Shown here: piece by piece, positions 23,062 through 34,995 of the stretch | Numbering within the stretch: the first letter of the stretch is position 1 | Layout of the letters: each line of letters starts with the position of its first letter | NCBI GenBank assembly: GCA_006384855.1 | Contig: VCJN01001515.1 | Coordinates: 50,703 to 114,702 of the forward strand | DNA length: 64,000 nucleotides | Origin: Tetraselmis striata | Lineage: Eukaryota; Chlorophyta; Chlorodendrophyceae; Chlorodendrales; Chlorodendraceae | Direction: 5' to 3' | The notes under the pieces: generated by a model | Database searches by the model: none | Told to the model about the DNA's origin: nothing | Seen by the model: only the letters and a program-made list of their open reading frames with translations | Position numbers and translations under genes: made by a program

Positions 23062-24472
23062 TCATCCCACAGCAGCGGCATCACTGTCAGGCCGCACGGT
23101 CCCCTCGCCGCTGCCCAACCCCCTGCGCCACCATCCCCGCCGCTTCTCAGTGGGCGCATCAGTCAGCTCCACCGTGACGCTCCTGCCCTGCTGTCCCTCA
23201 TGATCCTGGCTGTCAACCGTCTTGTTGGCCTCACTGCCGCGCCACCATCCTTGCCGCGGCTGCTCTGTGGGGTATTCGGCCAATGCAGCCTCTACCTCCT
23301 GGGTCGCTGTCTCCTCCACGGCCTTCGCCCGCTGCCGGCGCTCCGCCTGCCGCTTGGCCATGGAGTCCTCCGCTGCTGCGCCCCCTTCCAGGACCGCGTC
23401 ATCAGCTGCCGTCCCTCCACGCCGCCACCAGCCGAGCTTGTTCTCGTTCAGAGCCGGAGGCCGTGCCTCCTCCATGCTTGCAGCGTCTCCGGACACCCCC
23501 TCGTCATCTCCCTTCCTCCCTCGCCGCCACCAGCCGCGCTGCCTCCCCGCTGATGCCTCAGGCGGTTCCGCAGCCCCCTCGGATACTGGTGCAGCTGCCC
23601 CTGCAGCCGCAGTAGGCGGGACAGCCGCGTCGTGTGTTGCGCCTAGCTGCGACTCCAATGGTGTCGCGCTGCGGGAGCGCCCCCACCAGCCTCTCTGAGG
23701 TGGCACTGCCTCCGCGGCGGATGCGAAATCCTCTACACCTGAGGCCATTGCAGCCTCCGCAGTGCTCCGATCCGCTTGCTTAGGTGGCGGAGCCTTGGGC
23801 GCAGCATCCGGCGGCTGCCGCTCTGCGGCTTCCAGCTTGGGGCTGGGCGGGTTGCTCTGCTGGCGGCAGTGGCATCCCAGCCCGTCAGCCAAGCAGCCAC
23901 TTGGGCGAGGGGAGTATGCCTACCTCCTTCCCTGTGAGAAGTTCCCCACCCATGACTGCACTTTACCTTATTGCCGACAACTTGCACCTTGGGAGGCTTC
24001 TCCTTGGGCTGGAACTCCACGGGGCAGAATGGCCGGAACTTGCTGCATTGCTGGCGCGAGCCCTGCTCCCGAGAGATGCGCTCTCCCAACAGATATTCTG
24101 TTGTCAGCGCGCCGACAGCGCCTGGACGGGAATCGGGTGGCTCAGTGCGGACTGTCCGCATGCGCGTACCGCCTCGGTGTTGCCAAACAATTCATTATAT
24201 TTGGGACCTGCAACCCAAGTTTAAAGTGGCGCGGTAATACCACAAAGGCGGCAGCAGTGGGAACACTACAGCTTGGCACCTGCGACCAGGATGGCGGCGG
24301 TGTAGGTTGACAGCGAGACGATGCGGCGCAGAAAGCCACTCTCCTCGGCCCCGCGATAGCCCTCGGGGGTCTGCGACACACTGCGCGTGCGCCGCCCCGC
24401 ACGCCGGCTGCGCCCTCGTCGGGGCTCCTCTGGCAGCAAGGCAGCAGGGCCAGCTGACCACAGCTCGCCCAT
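23062..24472 (-). CDS. Low-complexity protein with five GWW(R/G) motifs
   Basis: I do not recognise this gene. The model is three exons, 24280-24472, 23967-24097 and 23062-23856, with GT-AG introns and matching phases (372 residues, TGA stop). An Arg-rich stretch (about 18-30) and a short hydrophobic segment (about 55-70) precede a long Ala/Glu/Pro/Gly-rich, probably disordered region. That region holds five motifs: RGWWGR (163-168), RGWWRR (215-220), LGWWRR (249-254), QGWWRG (310-315) and RGWWRR (348-353). The spacers are acidic, 34-61 residues from motif to motif. Residues about 274-290 look like a charged helix. The start is uncertain: the frame stays open and hydrophobic for over 20 codons before the ATG at 24472, so an upstream exon is possible. 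Regularly spaced Trp/Arg stickers in a disordered chain suggest a multivalent scaffold, perhaps like algal Rubisco linkers. That function is speculation. Confidence 0.6.
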
Positions 24473-24755
24473 ACTGACAGCGCAAGGCTGTGTTGCCGCA
24501 GTGCCTGCGCACACGACCGCAAGCACTCTCAGCACCTGAGGAGTGCCACATAGAACTCGACTAGCTGCTGGGAGCTAAGCCACAGGCAGCGCACCTGCCT
24601 ATACAAGGCGTTCCTGGAATGCTGCGGAAAAGGCTGTCGCAGAGAGGCTTCAGGGGTTTTTCATGTCAACAGCCCGGATGGCGGGCAGGCGAAGGCGGGG
24701 GGGGGGGGGGGGGGGGGGGGGAGCAAGCCTCCACACGCGATAGTCCTGCCGGGAG

Positions 24756-25274
24756 GTGGGAGGGACGCAGCCTGTTGCACCACTTGTGCCAACGTACCAG
24801 TACGCTATACCACCTGTATTGTATTTGATACAATTACGCACCCGAGTAGTTCGCACTGCTCGCCGATTGGCCCGGATTCATGCCATGCCTGAGCGGTTCC
24901 TTGAACACTGCCCTGCATGTGGCGGAGGTGAATCTGAGACTATCGAATATATGTTGGTGGAGTGCCCGCGGTGGGGGTATCACCGTCATAATTTTGGGTT
25001 GTTAGTGCCGGAGTTCAGGGATTTTATTAGTAGTCAGGTTATTGCGTGAACACCTGAGGACTTAACTGCCTTTATTTTGGGCGGGGTCCCCCCCTCCCTT
25101 CACGGCGCCCTGGATTTTACTGGGAATGGGAATTTTTTCCAGCTATCGCGTCGGGCCCTCCCTCACATTGCCTTTTTTGTTGCACATGTATCGCACTCCC
25201 GAAATGCTTTGCTCCGCGGGTTGGGGCTTGCCCCAACTCGCATTACTCGAATGGGCCGACGCCCAAACGGGTAG
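24756..25274 (+). pseudogene. LINE C-terminal fragment with CCHC-like finger
   Basis: The frame reads LARIHAMPERFLEHCPACGG followed by ETIEYMLVECPRWGYHR. This is the usual 'CPxC...E...L.ECP.W...R' cysteine block after the reverse transcriptase of many LINEs. A single in-frame TGA (25047-25049) separates it from EDLTAFILGGVPPSLHGAL and more open frame to 25274. No reverse transcriptase precedes it, so it is a 5'-truncated, mutated insertion. It differs from the other two LINEs in the window. Confidence 0.6.
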
Positions 25275-25995
25275 GGCGGACCTTTCGTGGTCAGTGCCGG
25301 GTATTTTGATGGCAGTGTTTTAAACGGTGATCCAACAGTGTTGGAAATCCTATCACTAGCCTTCAATTAGACTTGCAGAATGCTTCGGCAATTTGCTTGA
25401 TGACTATTAACGGAGCGTCGCCTACCCAGGGCTTTCCGTAAATGGATTGCTGCCCAAACGGCCGTCGTAGAGACGCTGCAAGGGTTTCACTGGTGCCAGT
25501 CCTGTCCCGGGGGCAAAAAACAACCACCTGTACATGTCGTCTTGTACGCGAGCAGAAGTCCGGATATCGATTCCTTGTCGATATTGTACTTCGGCAATAT
25601 CGTCTCTCCGTCTCCTGGGCTTATTTGGTTGATGCATTCTCCCTTCGGGGTTCAAATGAGGCAATGGTCCACGGCGGGCGATGCCATACCTACGACTACA
25701 GTTGGCGCAAGAAGTCAAGTGTTGGCCTGGGGCGGCTTCGGCTTCCGCCGTGGCGAACTTAACTTTTACCACCTAAAGCGCTACATCAGCGTTGGAGCAA
25801 TTAATTCCGTTTTCGTATGTTCGAATATATAATTAGATGTGTTATTACATATGTATTTCGTATGTTAGAATCGTACTCGTGCGCAGAAGGCAGGAAAAGG
25901 GGTCCACTAAGAAGCAGAGGTATGCGGCGACTGATTTACGTACCGGCCCATACCGCTGCGCGGCGACCGGGAAACAGCCCAGTTTGGTGATGTGA

Positions 25996-26760
25996 ATGTG
26001 TGATAAGGCGCGTGTACGTGGGAGGGCAGAACAAGTTGCGTCGTCATGGCCGACGCCCGCGTTGGCAAGACCGCCGCAGCATGCAGACCGCCGTATTCGC
26101 AGCCCAAGCAAACCCTCTCATCCCCGCGGCGCCGGCAGCGAACCCCCGACACACCCCCCTCACATCCGCGCAGCCAGCAGCGGCTACCGCAACAAAGGAC
26201 ACAAGGATGGGCAGCGGCCCCAGCAACCCTCATGGCAGTACTATGAACGCCCCACATCAGCCGCACCCGGATCCCCTGGCAGTGCCGCCGGAGGGCGATA
26301 CCAGTCAGCAACCACGGACCAGCCCAACGATGGGGGCGAGCAGATGGACACGGACTATCCCACCCTAGCGCAGGCGGCCCGCCTTAGCATGTTGGCCAAG
26401 GGCAAGGCAGCCGCAGTCCCCCATCGCACAATGACATGTCAGACAAGCGTCCGCACAACCCCATGCAAAGGGGCAGCGAAGCACGCACTTCTCGCACTCG
26501 GGCCGACCATCAAATCCACCAAAGCAAGAGGCGGGGGCATCAACAAGAAATCAAAATACCCCACCACACCCACTGCTGCTCCCCGCCATCAAACCCCACC
26601 GCGCACTGGCCTCCGGTCAAGCGCCAAGCTAGTGGCCAGCAGGGAGACATCATCCGCAACATACGGCTCACTCCTCCTCCCATCCCACATGACAGCCTCC
26701 CCCTCTGAGGCGGCATCCACATGCCACAACCAGGCCGCCCCACTGCTTGCCGATGAATAG
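25996..26760 (+). CDS. ORF1-like protein of LINE-1, 254 codons
   Basis: An uninterrupted frame is rich in Pro, Ser, Ala and Lys, with a more ordered patch DYPTLAQAARLSMLAKGKAA around residue 120. It lies upstream of the endonuclease and in the same orientation, as ORF1 does in LINEs. I see no CCHC knuckle. Another open stretch at 27030-27467 in a different frame (VDELQAFYPGQYQYYTTLG) may be its continuation after frameshifts. The role is inferred from position only. Confidence 0.35.
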   Translation: MCDKARVRGRAEQVASSWPTPALARPPQHADRRIRSPSKPSHPRGAGSEPPTHPPHIRAASSGYRNKGHKDGQRPQQPSWQYYERPTSAAPGSPGSAAGGRYQSATTDQPNDGGEQMDTDYPTLAQAARLSMLAKGKAAAVPHRTMTCQTSVRTTPCKGAAKHALLALGPTIKSTKARGGGINKKSKYPTTPTAAPRHQTPPRTGLRSSAKLVASRETSSATYGSLLLPSHMTASPSEAASTCHNQAAPLLADE

Positions 26761-28731
26761 TAACCCCTTGTCCCCCTTCTCTGGCTCGTCCTCTCTTATG
26801 TAATCAGACAGTCCCGTTCCCCTCCCAAAACGCCAAATAATCGACCTTGCCCCCAAATACTGCACAATTACCCAAGCGCCGCCAATAACCTTCCCTGCCC
26901 AATGAACACATGCCCTCTAGACTGGTTTAGCTGGTGCCATCTTCTTAACTATGAGACAGACCCCAACGAAGTTAGTTTACGCATATCGCACAACTGCCTC
27001 CCTGAGCCCCCGTCAGCACCCCAGCGGGGTTGTTCACTGTAGACGAATTGCAAGCATTCTACCCGGGCCAGTACCAATACTACACAACACTGGGCCACAT
27101 ACATACCCCATGGACAATCGCTGCGCATGCCGCAAGACACACTATTTGGAACCTATCGCCGGATATACTGCAAACCCAGCGATATAATAACCCCGCCGGG
27201 CTTCCATCACAGTGGACGCGCCGGGATCACTTTCCCCCCGGCACTGGTCCAACTACCGACACCCACAGAACCCTTATTCCGGTATGGCAGGACCATAACC
27301 ACTTCGGCGTAATATCCCTCATCGCCACGGCGTGGACATGGTTGGACCCCCTCCACACCCCTCCCCCACTATGGCTTCTCCCCACAACACGCCACATGAT
27401 CCAAAACTTTCACCAATGGCAAAATACCCCATGCACCCCCCCCCCTTATAGCGTCCTAGTCGGTTGACTACTATCTGCCTCCCCCCCCCCCCCCCCCCCC
27501 CCCTCGTCAAACAGATGGGGACTCCCCGTGGTCATGTGCCACCCAGTGCCTAGTGATAATATCCGCCCTCATGACCGACGTCCCACCAAGTAACCACAAT
27601 AAGGTACCATCCGCGCACATATGTCTACGCCCTGCACAAAGCCATGTGGCGGTGTGCTACACAAGGAGCACCGCACCCCTCGTGGCGGTACCATCGGTGT
27701 AAGGTGCAGTAGTGCGGTACAATATTGAGACAAGGACAAGTGGTTTAAGCAGATGGATTCTGGTTACATACCGGTTGGCCGCCGGCTTATAGCTGGCAGG
27801 TCGTGGCATATCGGCAGATCGGCGGATTGTCAGATGGCACCATATGTGGTATAACAGATGTGGGCCGCGGGGAACACCCTCGGGCCGTGGGCGCAAGCAT
27901 GCGAGTATAGTCGTACAGATAATGGGGATGGTTTACAAGTATTATGCAAATGGTATGTGTAACAACGGTTACAGTATAGGTGCATGCAGAGGTAGGTTGG
28001 GGAGCAGACCCTAACAATCGGGAACACGGAATCCACCCATTTGCACCTAGCAGCGGCCCGCGGTCACAGGCCTGGACCGCCGTAACCCCAACCTCACCAA
28101 CCCGGACCACCACTCGACCGAACAAACGACCCATGGTGCCCCTGGTACTCCCACATCCTCCTCACTAGGCGACACGGAACCAACGGCCACACGAAACCGT
28201 CCCACGCCCCTTCCGACCCAAATGCCAGTCCGTGCCTCGAAAGATCCGAAACCCTCCGCACACCCCCCACAGTTGCCCACCCTCGACCACACCTGTCAGC
28301 CCCCGCCCGTGTACGCCGCCCGAACAAACGCCCCCTTGACCCCACAGGCACACTGAACCCGACCCCTCACACGGGAGCCTTGTCCCACACCTCCAACTCG
28401 CACCCGCAGCCGTCACACCCAGTGGCGGCCCCTCCGTCCCGCCGGGGTCCGCACGTCGGCCCATCGTTAACCACCAAAGCAACACACGGCCCGCGGCTCC
28501 CGCCGCGGTCCGCCAAACGATCAAAAAACCGACCCCCCGCAGAATCCACGCCCGCCCCCTCCGGAACCAGAACGCGACCGACCAATACCCCACCCGTGCT
28601 GACCTCAGCCCGCTCCGGGCCTTGCTAACCTTGAGAGAGAAAAACGCAGCCAAGTCCCACATCCTCGACCTCCACTTCCACCGCCGACATACCACACACG
28701 CCCCCGCCTCGGACTCGGTAAATGCTCTCAC

Positions 28732-29889
28732 ATGCCCATCTTTACTCCGACTCATGGCCGCCTTGGCCCCCACTCTCAGCGGAGCAATGTGCGAGACGTC
28801 CAAGACAATCCGCGCGAAGACCCATCGAACGCAGAGACAGACTGCACCTCAAAGCTAGACTTCGCCGACATGCTGCCGAGCCGACGCATGAATGGCACCG
28901 CCTGCCTATCTACCCGCCCCATGCCCCGCCACCCTCCGACCCAACAATCCCCGACCCCGGACTACCATCCACCCCCCGCCGCCTCCCCCCCCCACATATG
29001 CACATCCCACGCTCCCATACCCCCCCCCCCCCCCCCGGCGACCTTCACAACCTTCAACCTCATAGGCTCGAAATTCACCCTCTATGACGTGCACACATAT
29101 CTACTCACGGACTGCCCGGACATATTGATACTCACAGAAACAAAATATCCGAACCTCGGCAGAGAGTGGCGCCTCCTCCTTCCAGGATACAAAATATTCA
29201 CCGGACCATGCCTCGTCTCGCATGAAGGCCATAGGGCGGCATGACTCATGATAACGGTCCACAAAGATGCCTACGCCAGCACGGAGGCGCTTCCGATCTC
29301 GGCCCACCTTACCCCATCCGTCCTTGTCCTTCGCCTAACTGCCACAAGCAACCGGACCACATACTCAACGGGGACCTACCTCTCGCAGCTCTGCATGACG
29401 CTCGAGAAATCCAAATACGATACAGTAATCCGTTACATCGTCTCTACCAACGAGAATGCCACGAAGGCTGGCTCCCCACACGTCGTAGGAGGAGACTTCC
29501 AACTCCCGATCACAGCCACGCACCCCAACAAAAAATATACACAGCTCTTGGCGGACGCCGGCGTGATGCAATGGCACCACGAAGTGCCCACGTTCATTCC
29601 AGCAAACACGCCCATCGACCACTGGCTCATTGGGGGTGCGCCCCCGCCCCCCACCCGCTTCACATCAGAAACCTTTGAACCGGACTTCTGCTGCGACCAC
29701 AATGGCCTGACAATCAGACCCCGGAGCGCCCTTCTTCATCTCGAGCCGCCCGTGGCAACCCCGCCACGGGGACTGACCACGCGCAAACATCAATTCACTA
29801 CGCTCCCGATAACCCCCGAGGCAGTAGCGGCGTACCAACATGGCACTGCCGAAACCAAACAACTCGCACAGCAATTCACGAAATCTTAG
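28732..29889 (+). pseudogene. LINE-1 ORF2: apurinic endonuclease domain
   Basis: One frame carries the endonuclease/exonuclease/phosphatase signatures in order: LILTETKYPN (about 29128, catalytic Glu), HVVGGDFQLP (about 29480, the GGDFN-type block), a DHWL block at about 29619 and FCCDHNGLTI (about 29685, terminal Asp-His). This domain nicks target DNA to prime reverse transcription. A TGA (29242-29244), where the family usually has a small residue before the next strand, and a TAG (29887-29889) interrupt the frame. The same frame continues open to about 30250, so these are nonsense mutations in one ORF. Confidence 0.7.
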
Positions 29890-30175
29890 TCGGGAGCCTC
29901 AACGGATTATACCACAACAGATATCGATGACATGGCGGCCAGACACAAACGCGTCATCCGGCACCTCCGCAGACTCACCGGAGACGCGCGACACCTCACG
30001 GCTCCGAAACCAGGCACCCCGGACGCCGTTATCAACGCCAGAAGAGCTTCGCTGCGCGACGGAGCCCGGGGCATTCTCAAGCCCGACAACGGAGACACAC
30101 CCCTCACGCTGGACGCCATACTTGCCGAGTGTCGCAAATGCACGAACCACGAGATAAAAATCGCCACAAGAAAGT

Positions 30176-31547
30176 ATGACGCGTACCGGAAAAACAACAA
30201 ATCACTCGACATTAACCCCCGTATGTTCCACAACCGCCTCAGTGTTCGAGCGCAGGGACAGAAGAGCAACACACCGTCCCCATATGACGCATGTAAACAC
30301 CGCAAAAGCCAAAGGCCTCACAGGCGACCCGGCGAGGGCTGCCATAGAAAGCCAGTACGCCGCACAACTCGCCAAAGCCAGCCTTGACATCCTAGGGACA
30401 CCCCCTTGGGAACTTCCGACCAACCCCGACCCATTAAAGGTCGAACCAATGGACGACCCCAACGTCCGTCTCTCCTCCCAATACTCCCGCACCCTTCTAC
30501 ACGAGACCAAACGTTTCCTCAGTACCGGAAAATCACCAAGCCCAGCCCTGCAGTGGCTGCCGGAAAGCACCATCTCACCCCTCCATACCCTCTTCCAACA
30601 CATGGCTAGCCACATGTACACCCCTCAACATGGTGCACTAGCGTCACATGTCTGCTTTACAAACGGGGCTCCCCGGCTGAATGCGGCAACTATTGCCCTT
30701 GAACTGCGTGCTGAAGCTGTGGACAGCCTGCCTACACAAGATTGGGGCTGCGTACGCCGGGGAACACGGCATTCGGTGCGGCACGAAATATGGTTTCGTC
30801 CCAGGCATGCAATTGCACGATGGTCTCACCACAATCATGACCGCATATGCTGACGCAAAGGAACACCACAAGGACATATACACGGTATATGTTGACTTCA
30901 AGGCGCCTTTGACTCCACCGACCACGAGATACTCGCTCTTCAAAACCATGACGAACATGGGCATGCTCACGGAGTACATCGCTGTGTGTAGGGACATATA
31001 TGTGTGTAGGGACGACCACCTCATATCACACCCCATGGGAGAAACAGCAAAGGTCCAAGTGAATAGAGGCACCCTACAAGGAGACTCTCTATCCCCCTTC
31101 CTTTTCACTATCTTCCTTGAACCCCTCATGCAATGGCTCCACGTCGGTAGCCGGGGCTACCCTCTTCACTGCATGCGGGAGGACACCCACCCCACTCGGC
31201 GAACCTACGCCGGCCACGGCTCTGCGGACGACATAAGCATTACCACTTCCACAATAGCGGACATGAAACTCCAACTCACCAAACTCTCTGAATTCAGCGA
31301 ATACACAGCAAATATGTCGGTAGAAGACTCCAAATACAAGGCCACAAGAGCCCTATGGAGTAGACCAAAACCCCTCTCCCCCGCGAACCGGGCGGCCCTC
31401 TCCCAACAACTTTCCCACCTGCACCTCCTCGGATTGTCAGGCCATCTCGAACCCATAGACCGCCTCCCCCCGGACCAACCGTATAAAATCCTAGGGGTCC
31501 CCACCACAATGACACTTTACGGCGCACCACTCCACTCTGCTCCGTGA
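30176..31547 (+). pseudogene. LINE-1 ORF2: reverse transcriptase domain
   Basis: Conserved RT blocks are visible: YGFVPGMQLHDGLTTI (about 30790), IYTVYVDFK (about 30880, start of motif A), GTLQGDSLSPFLFTIFLEPL (about 31070, motif B) and SADDISI (about 31221, motif C with the two Asp; the usual aromatic/Ala is changed to Ser). After VDFK the AFDSTDHEIL block is found only in a neighbouring frame, so at least two frameshifts hit motif A. Further frame changes occur near 30240 and 30690. The copy cannot encode an active enzyme. Confidence 0.75.
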
Positions 31548-32651
31548 ACTCCGACCCATAGGCCGGGCTATCTCCACACCGCGAGTCTCCTGCACTAGGG
31601 AGACCCGTATAGTCAAGTCCCTCATGAAGGGAAGCTCTTCTCACTACAACTAGGCTTCTTCTTCTCCATGGAACAACTCCGCCAATTCGATGCCACCCTT
31701 GGCACGGGTTACCGCAACGCTGTGTCCGCCACGAAGTCCCTTCCGCGACAACCCTTGCAGCGCCCCCTAGACCAACTTGGCCTCGGCTTCCCCTGCGCCA
31801 AAGCAGCCTCCATGGCAGCAGAACACGTAAGGAACACACTAACCGTACCCGGCCTAAGGGGGGACCTGTACATGGCCCACATCAAAGACACGGTCGCCGG
31901 ATACGCCAAGTGGCCGGAGGAATGCACAACATCCTCCTACTCCTACCCGGCACTGCGAAGCCTCGCGCACATTCACCGCGACCTGCGCCTCCACATCACG
32001 GGGTACTCATACGCCTTCGCCGACGAAACACACACCTCGCCACCTCTAGCCGCGAGGCCTTCAACTACCGGCACGAGGCCGCGAGGGCAGCAGCACGGAC
32101 CAAACTCTCGGAACACCTATCCCCCGAAGATAGGAACGCCACGTACAAGCAATACAATGCCAAACCTAAAACCCCGGCCATAATGCGCAGGTTGGCCCCC
32201 CTCTGGGCAGCTGGCCTTGAGACCAGGGGGGACGCCCTGGCAACCCACCGACGAAACGACGCCCTCACATACCACATCAAAACGGTCGCATGGATTACTA
32301 GAGCCGCCCCCACCCACACCCCAGCCGCCATCCGATCCGCCATCCCGAAGGCATTACATACCCTATCGCAAATTCTCACCCTACCAAGAGGACCCCCGCC
32401 GCGCTACCACTCCTCCGACATGCGTCGGCTCTCCGTACACAACACATAGTTATATGTCCTTCCGCGCACGGCATGCCGCGCACAACTCGCACCGCCGGTC
32501 CTACACCCCAGCGCGCCCCAGCCCAGGCCCGCACGGCCCAATTCTGCACGCAACCCCTCACAGTGCATGCAACCCCCTTGCCAGCCAGCGACGTGACCCG
32601 CATCACCTCCACAGCCCGAGGACCACATGACGTCAACCAATATCTCGTCCA

Positions 32652-32930
32652 TTGGGCCCCAGAAATCCTCAACCTTGCGGAAATCAACGCCCAAAAGCAC
32701 ATGGGCTTCATCCCGGCCTCGTGCACACCCATCACACAAGTCTGCCTTCTGCCAAGAGAAGTGAAAACGCCGGGCGACGTAAATGTACCCACTGCCACCT
32801 CCCCGCTACAGGCTTAGCCTGGAACTGCCCTGTCACATGGTGCCATAACGTGGTCCACCCCGCTTGCGTCCTCGCCACGGATTTAGAAATAGCGGAAATA
32901 GGGCTCGATACGCACGGATCAAACTGCTGA
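32652..32930 (+). pseudogene. LINE-1 C-terminal zinc-finger segment
   Basis: The frame ends RRKCTHCHLPATGLAWNCP followed by TWCHNVVHPACVLATD and a TGA. The Cys/His spacing (C-x2-C ... C ... C ... H-x2-C) resembles a PHD/RING-like or viral-type finger and not the CCHC of common LINEs. It lies in the orientation of LINE-1 after its RT and probably ends its ORF2, in a shifted frame. Confidence 0.5.
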
Positions 32931-33167
32931 ATTCATGGACTTCGCTCGGCAGAGTACAATTCACATCGATTCCGTGCCTTGCCCGTACGACATTGCAAAA
33001 AATACACAAAACTTAGACAAGCCGCGCGGTTCGGGCGTTGGTACATGCGGCAACTGCGGCTGCGCGTACGCGCCCCGCCCGCCCTATAACCATGACACGC
33101 TCGCTCGACCACGCCAACCACATCACATCCCCCGCCAAACTCACCACGACCCCCCCGCGCCGCCAAA

Positions 33168-34995
33168 ATGGCGACATCCTCCGGCAGCGGTGGCCGAGGG
33201 GTGGCCGGCCTGGCCGCGCAAGCGGCCCAGTGTGGACTCGACGTGGCGACCCTGAAGCATCGGTGCGCACCCGCCCACTGGCCCGCGTTCCCAATGTTGG
33301 CACTAGTGGGACATGCTCCAGCGGGCAAGTACGGGCCTACTGTACACACTGCAGACCTTATACTCTGAGTAAGGTAACTTTCTATCCGAGCGGGTCTAGG
33401 TTTAGTGCCGTGTACAATACAACTGATTTGACCCCGTGTGGGTGAGTGATGATGCAACCCTCGATCGAGCAGCCTGATGCCGCGCCCGAAGCGCAGGACT
33501 CCCCCGCGCCCCCCGCCCGCGGGCCGCGCGGCAGATGCCCAACCACGACGGCACCCCCTTCTTCGAGGTGTCGTCGTCGGAGTACAGCGGCGACAACGGG
33601 TCGCGGTGGCATGTCAGCGACGGCGAGGAGTCAGAGGAGGAGGATGGGCGGGTGCCAGCACCCTCCGCCGGCCCCCCATCACCCACTTGGCAGTTATGAT
33701 TGTTTGCGCAGCGCGGGCGCACATCAGCCCCGGCGGAGGGCACCGCCTCCATCACCCATTGCTTCCAGTGCCTAGAAGATGCAGAGGCTTACAACGCATG
33801 CAAGGCGGCCTGCCTGCCCGCCTGGGAAATTGTACAAGTTAGTAGGTGCCCATGCCACGTGAGGGTTGCCCGCCCTCCCCCCCCCCCCTCGGGCGCGCGG
33901 GCGATTTGGAACCGCTCCGCCGACCATCGTGCCTCGCTCTTGGATGCCGCTCCTACGCAAGCACGACCCGTAGCAAACGGGCTGTGAGTGAGACTTAAGT
34001 GAACCGGTCCACACCGGTAGTGCGGTGCTACTGATGGTCGTGGGCCGGTGCGCGCCGCGGCGGCGCGGTACCGGCAGTTTGGGATTTATTCGGAACCCGA
34101 AGTGTTTTAGGGTACGGCCGGGAATCGATGTGTTTGGACCGAACTGAAACGCGATTTTGACTGAACCGAACAATTGCACTTTCCGATGTGTCCAAACCAA
34201 ACTGAGTTCGGTCCGAACTGCCAACGAATTGCGACTGAACTGTGGTAGTGCGGATATGCCTAGAATAACAATTTGGGGTTGGTAGCGCGATGATGGTTAA
34301 GATGCAGTGGAAACATGTTGTAGGTAGTAGTTTGCAATGTAAAGGGAATATTACATGTGTTCGTGCCTACATACGCCCCTGGCATTATTTGCCGACGACG
34401 CCCAAAATAAGGGCGCATCCGAATCGAAATGCATATGCCACGCACGTCTGCTCGTCGCAGCACGAAACGAATTGATGGTGTGGGGCATGGTGGCTCGAGG
34501 CGTGGTAGATAGAGCATACGACTCGGATAGTCCCCAGCCTTGTGGCGCTGGTTCACTTGGGACAAAGAAGCCCCACCCGACTTTCCGGTTCCTCGTGGTT
34601 ATCAAGTAATCCTTCAAGTAAGTTGCGTCGTGCCATGTCGACGCGGTTATCGAACGCATTGTCGCCGGTGGGCGCGTCGGCCGCGGATCTACTTTGTTGT
34701 TGATTGTTCGACTCATCAGGTTGTTCTGGTTCGGGTTTGGGTAAATGCCCTCTGGCACACGACACGTACGGCGGTGCTAAGCACGCCAAGGGGCGCCGTC
34801 ACATTACATGGGGAGTAACGCCGGTGCTTGCACGTGCGCCGGCATCGTTGCGGCCGGCGTGTATGCCCCTCATCCTGCACGACGACGACGACGTGAGTCC
34901 TTGTCCTCCAACTCACTGGCTTTGTCCATGACCCCATCACCATTTGAGGCGGCGATTCCATACCAAAATCATGTTGAGAGTGGATTCCACACCAA
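33168..34995 (+). pseudogene. Unassigned retroelement-like segments
   Basis: Short open frames look protein-like but switch frame. One at 33168-33368 reads AGLAAQAAQCGLDVATLKHR. A Ser/Glu-rich frame near 33535-33690 reads FEVSSSEYSGDNG. A Cys-containing stretch at about 33755-33835 reads HCFQCLEDAEAYNACKAACL. They lie just upstream of LINE-2 pre-RT sequence and may be its decayed 5' part, but I recognise no domain. Confidence 0.25.

Larger units (their letters stand above)
25996..32930 (+). mobile_element. LINE-1 of the window: decayed APE-type non-LTR retrotransposon
   Basis: In order on the plus strand there is an ORF1-like region (26.0-27.5 kb), a Pro-rich linker (28.0-28.9), an apurinic/apyrimidinic-type endonuclease (29.0-29.9), a reverse transcriptase (30.2-31.5), a thumb/C-terminal region (31.67-32.45) and a terminal zinc finger (32.65-32.93). 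Frames shift several times and two stops interrupt the endonuclease frame. I cannot define a poly(A) tail or target-site duplication. A C run at about 27481-27503 lies between the ORF1 part and the linker. Confidence 0.75.

Noticed and set aside
23222..24310. Long plus-strand frames opposite the GWW-repeat gene
   Set aside because: They are antisense shadows of the spliced minus-strand gene, whose repeated motifs and splice phases are coherent only on the minus strand.
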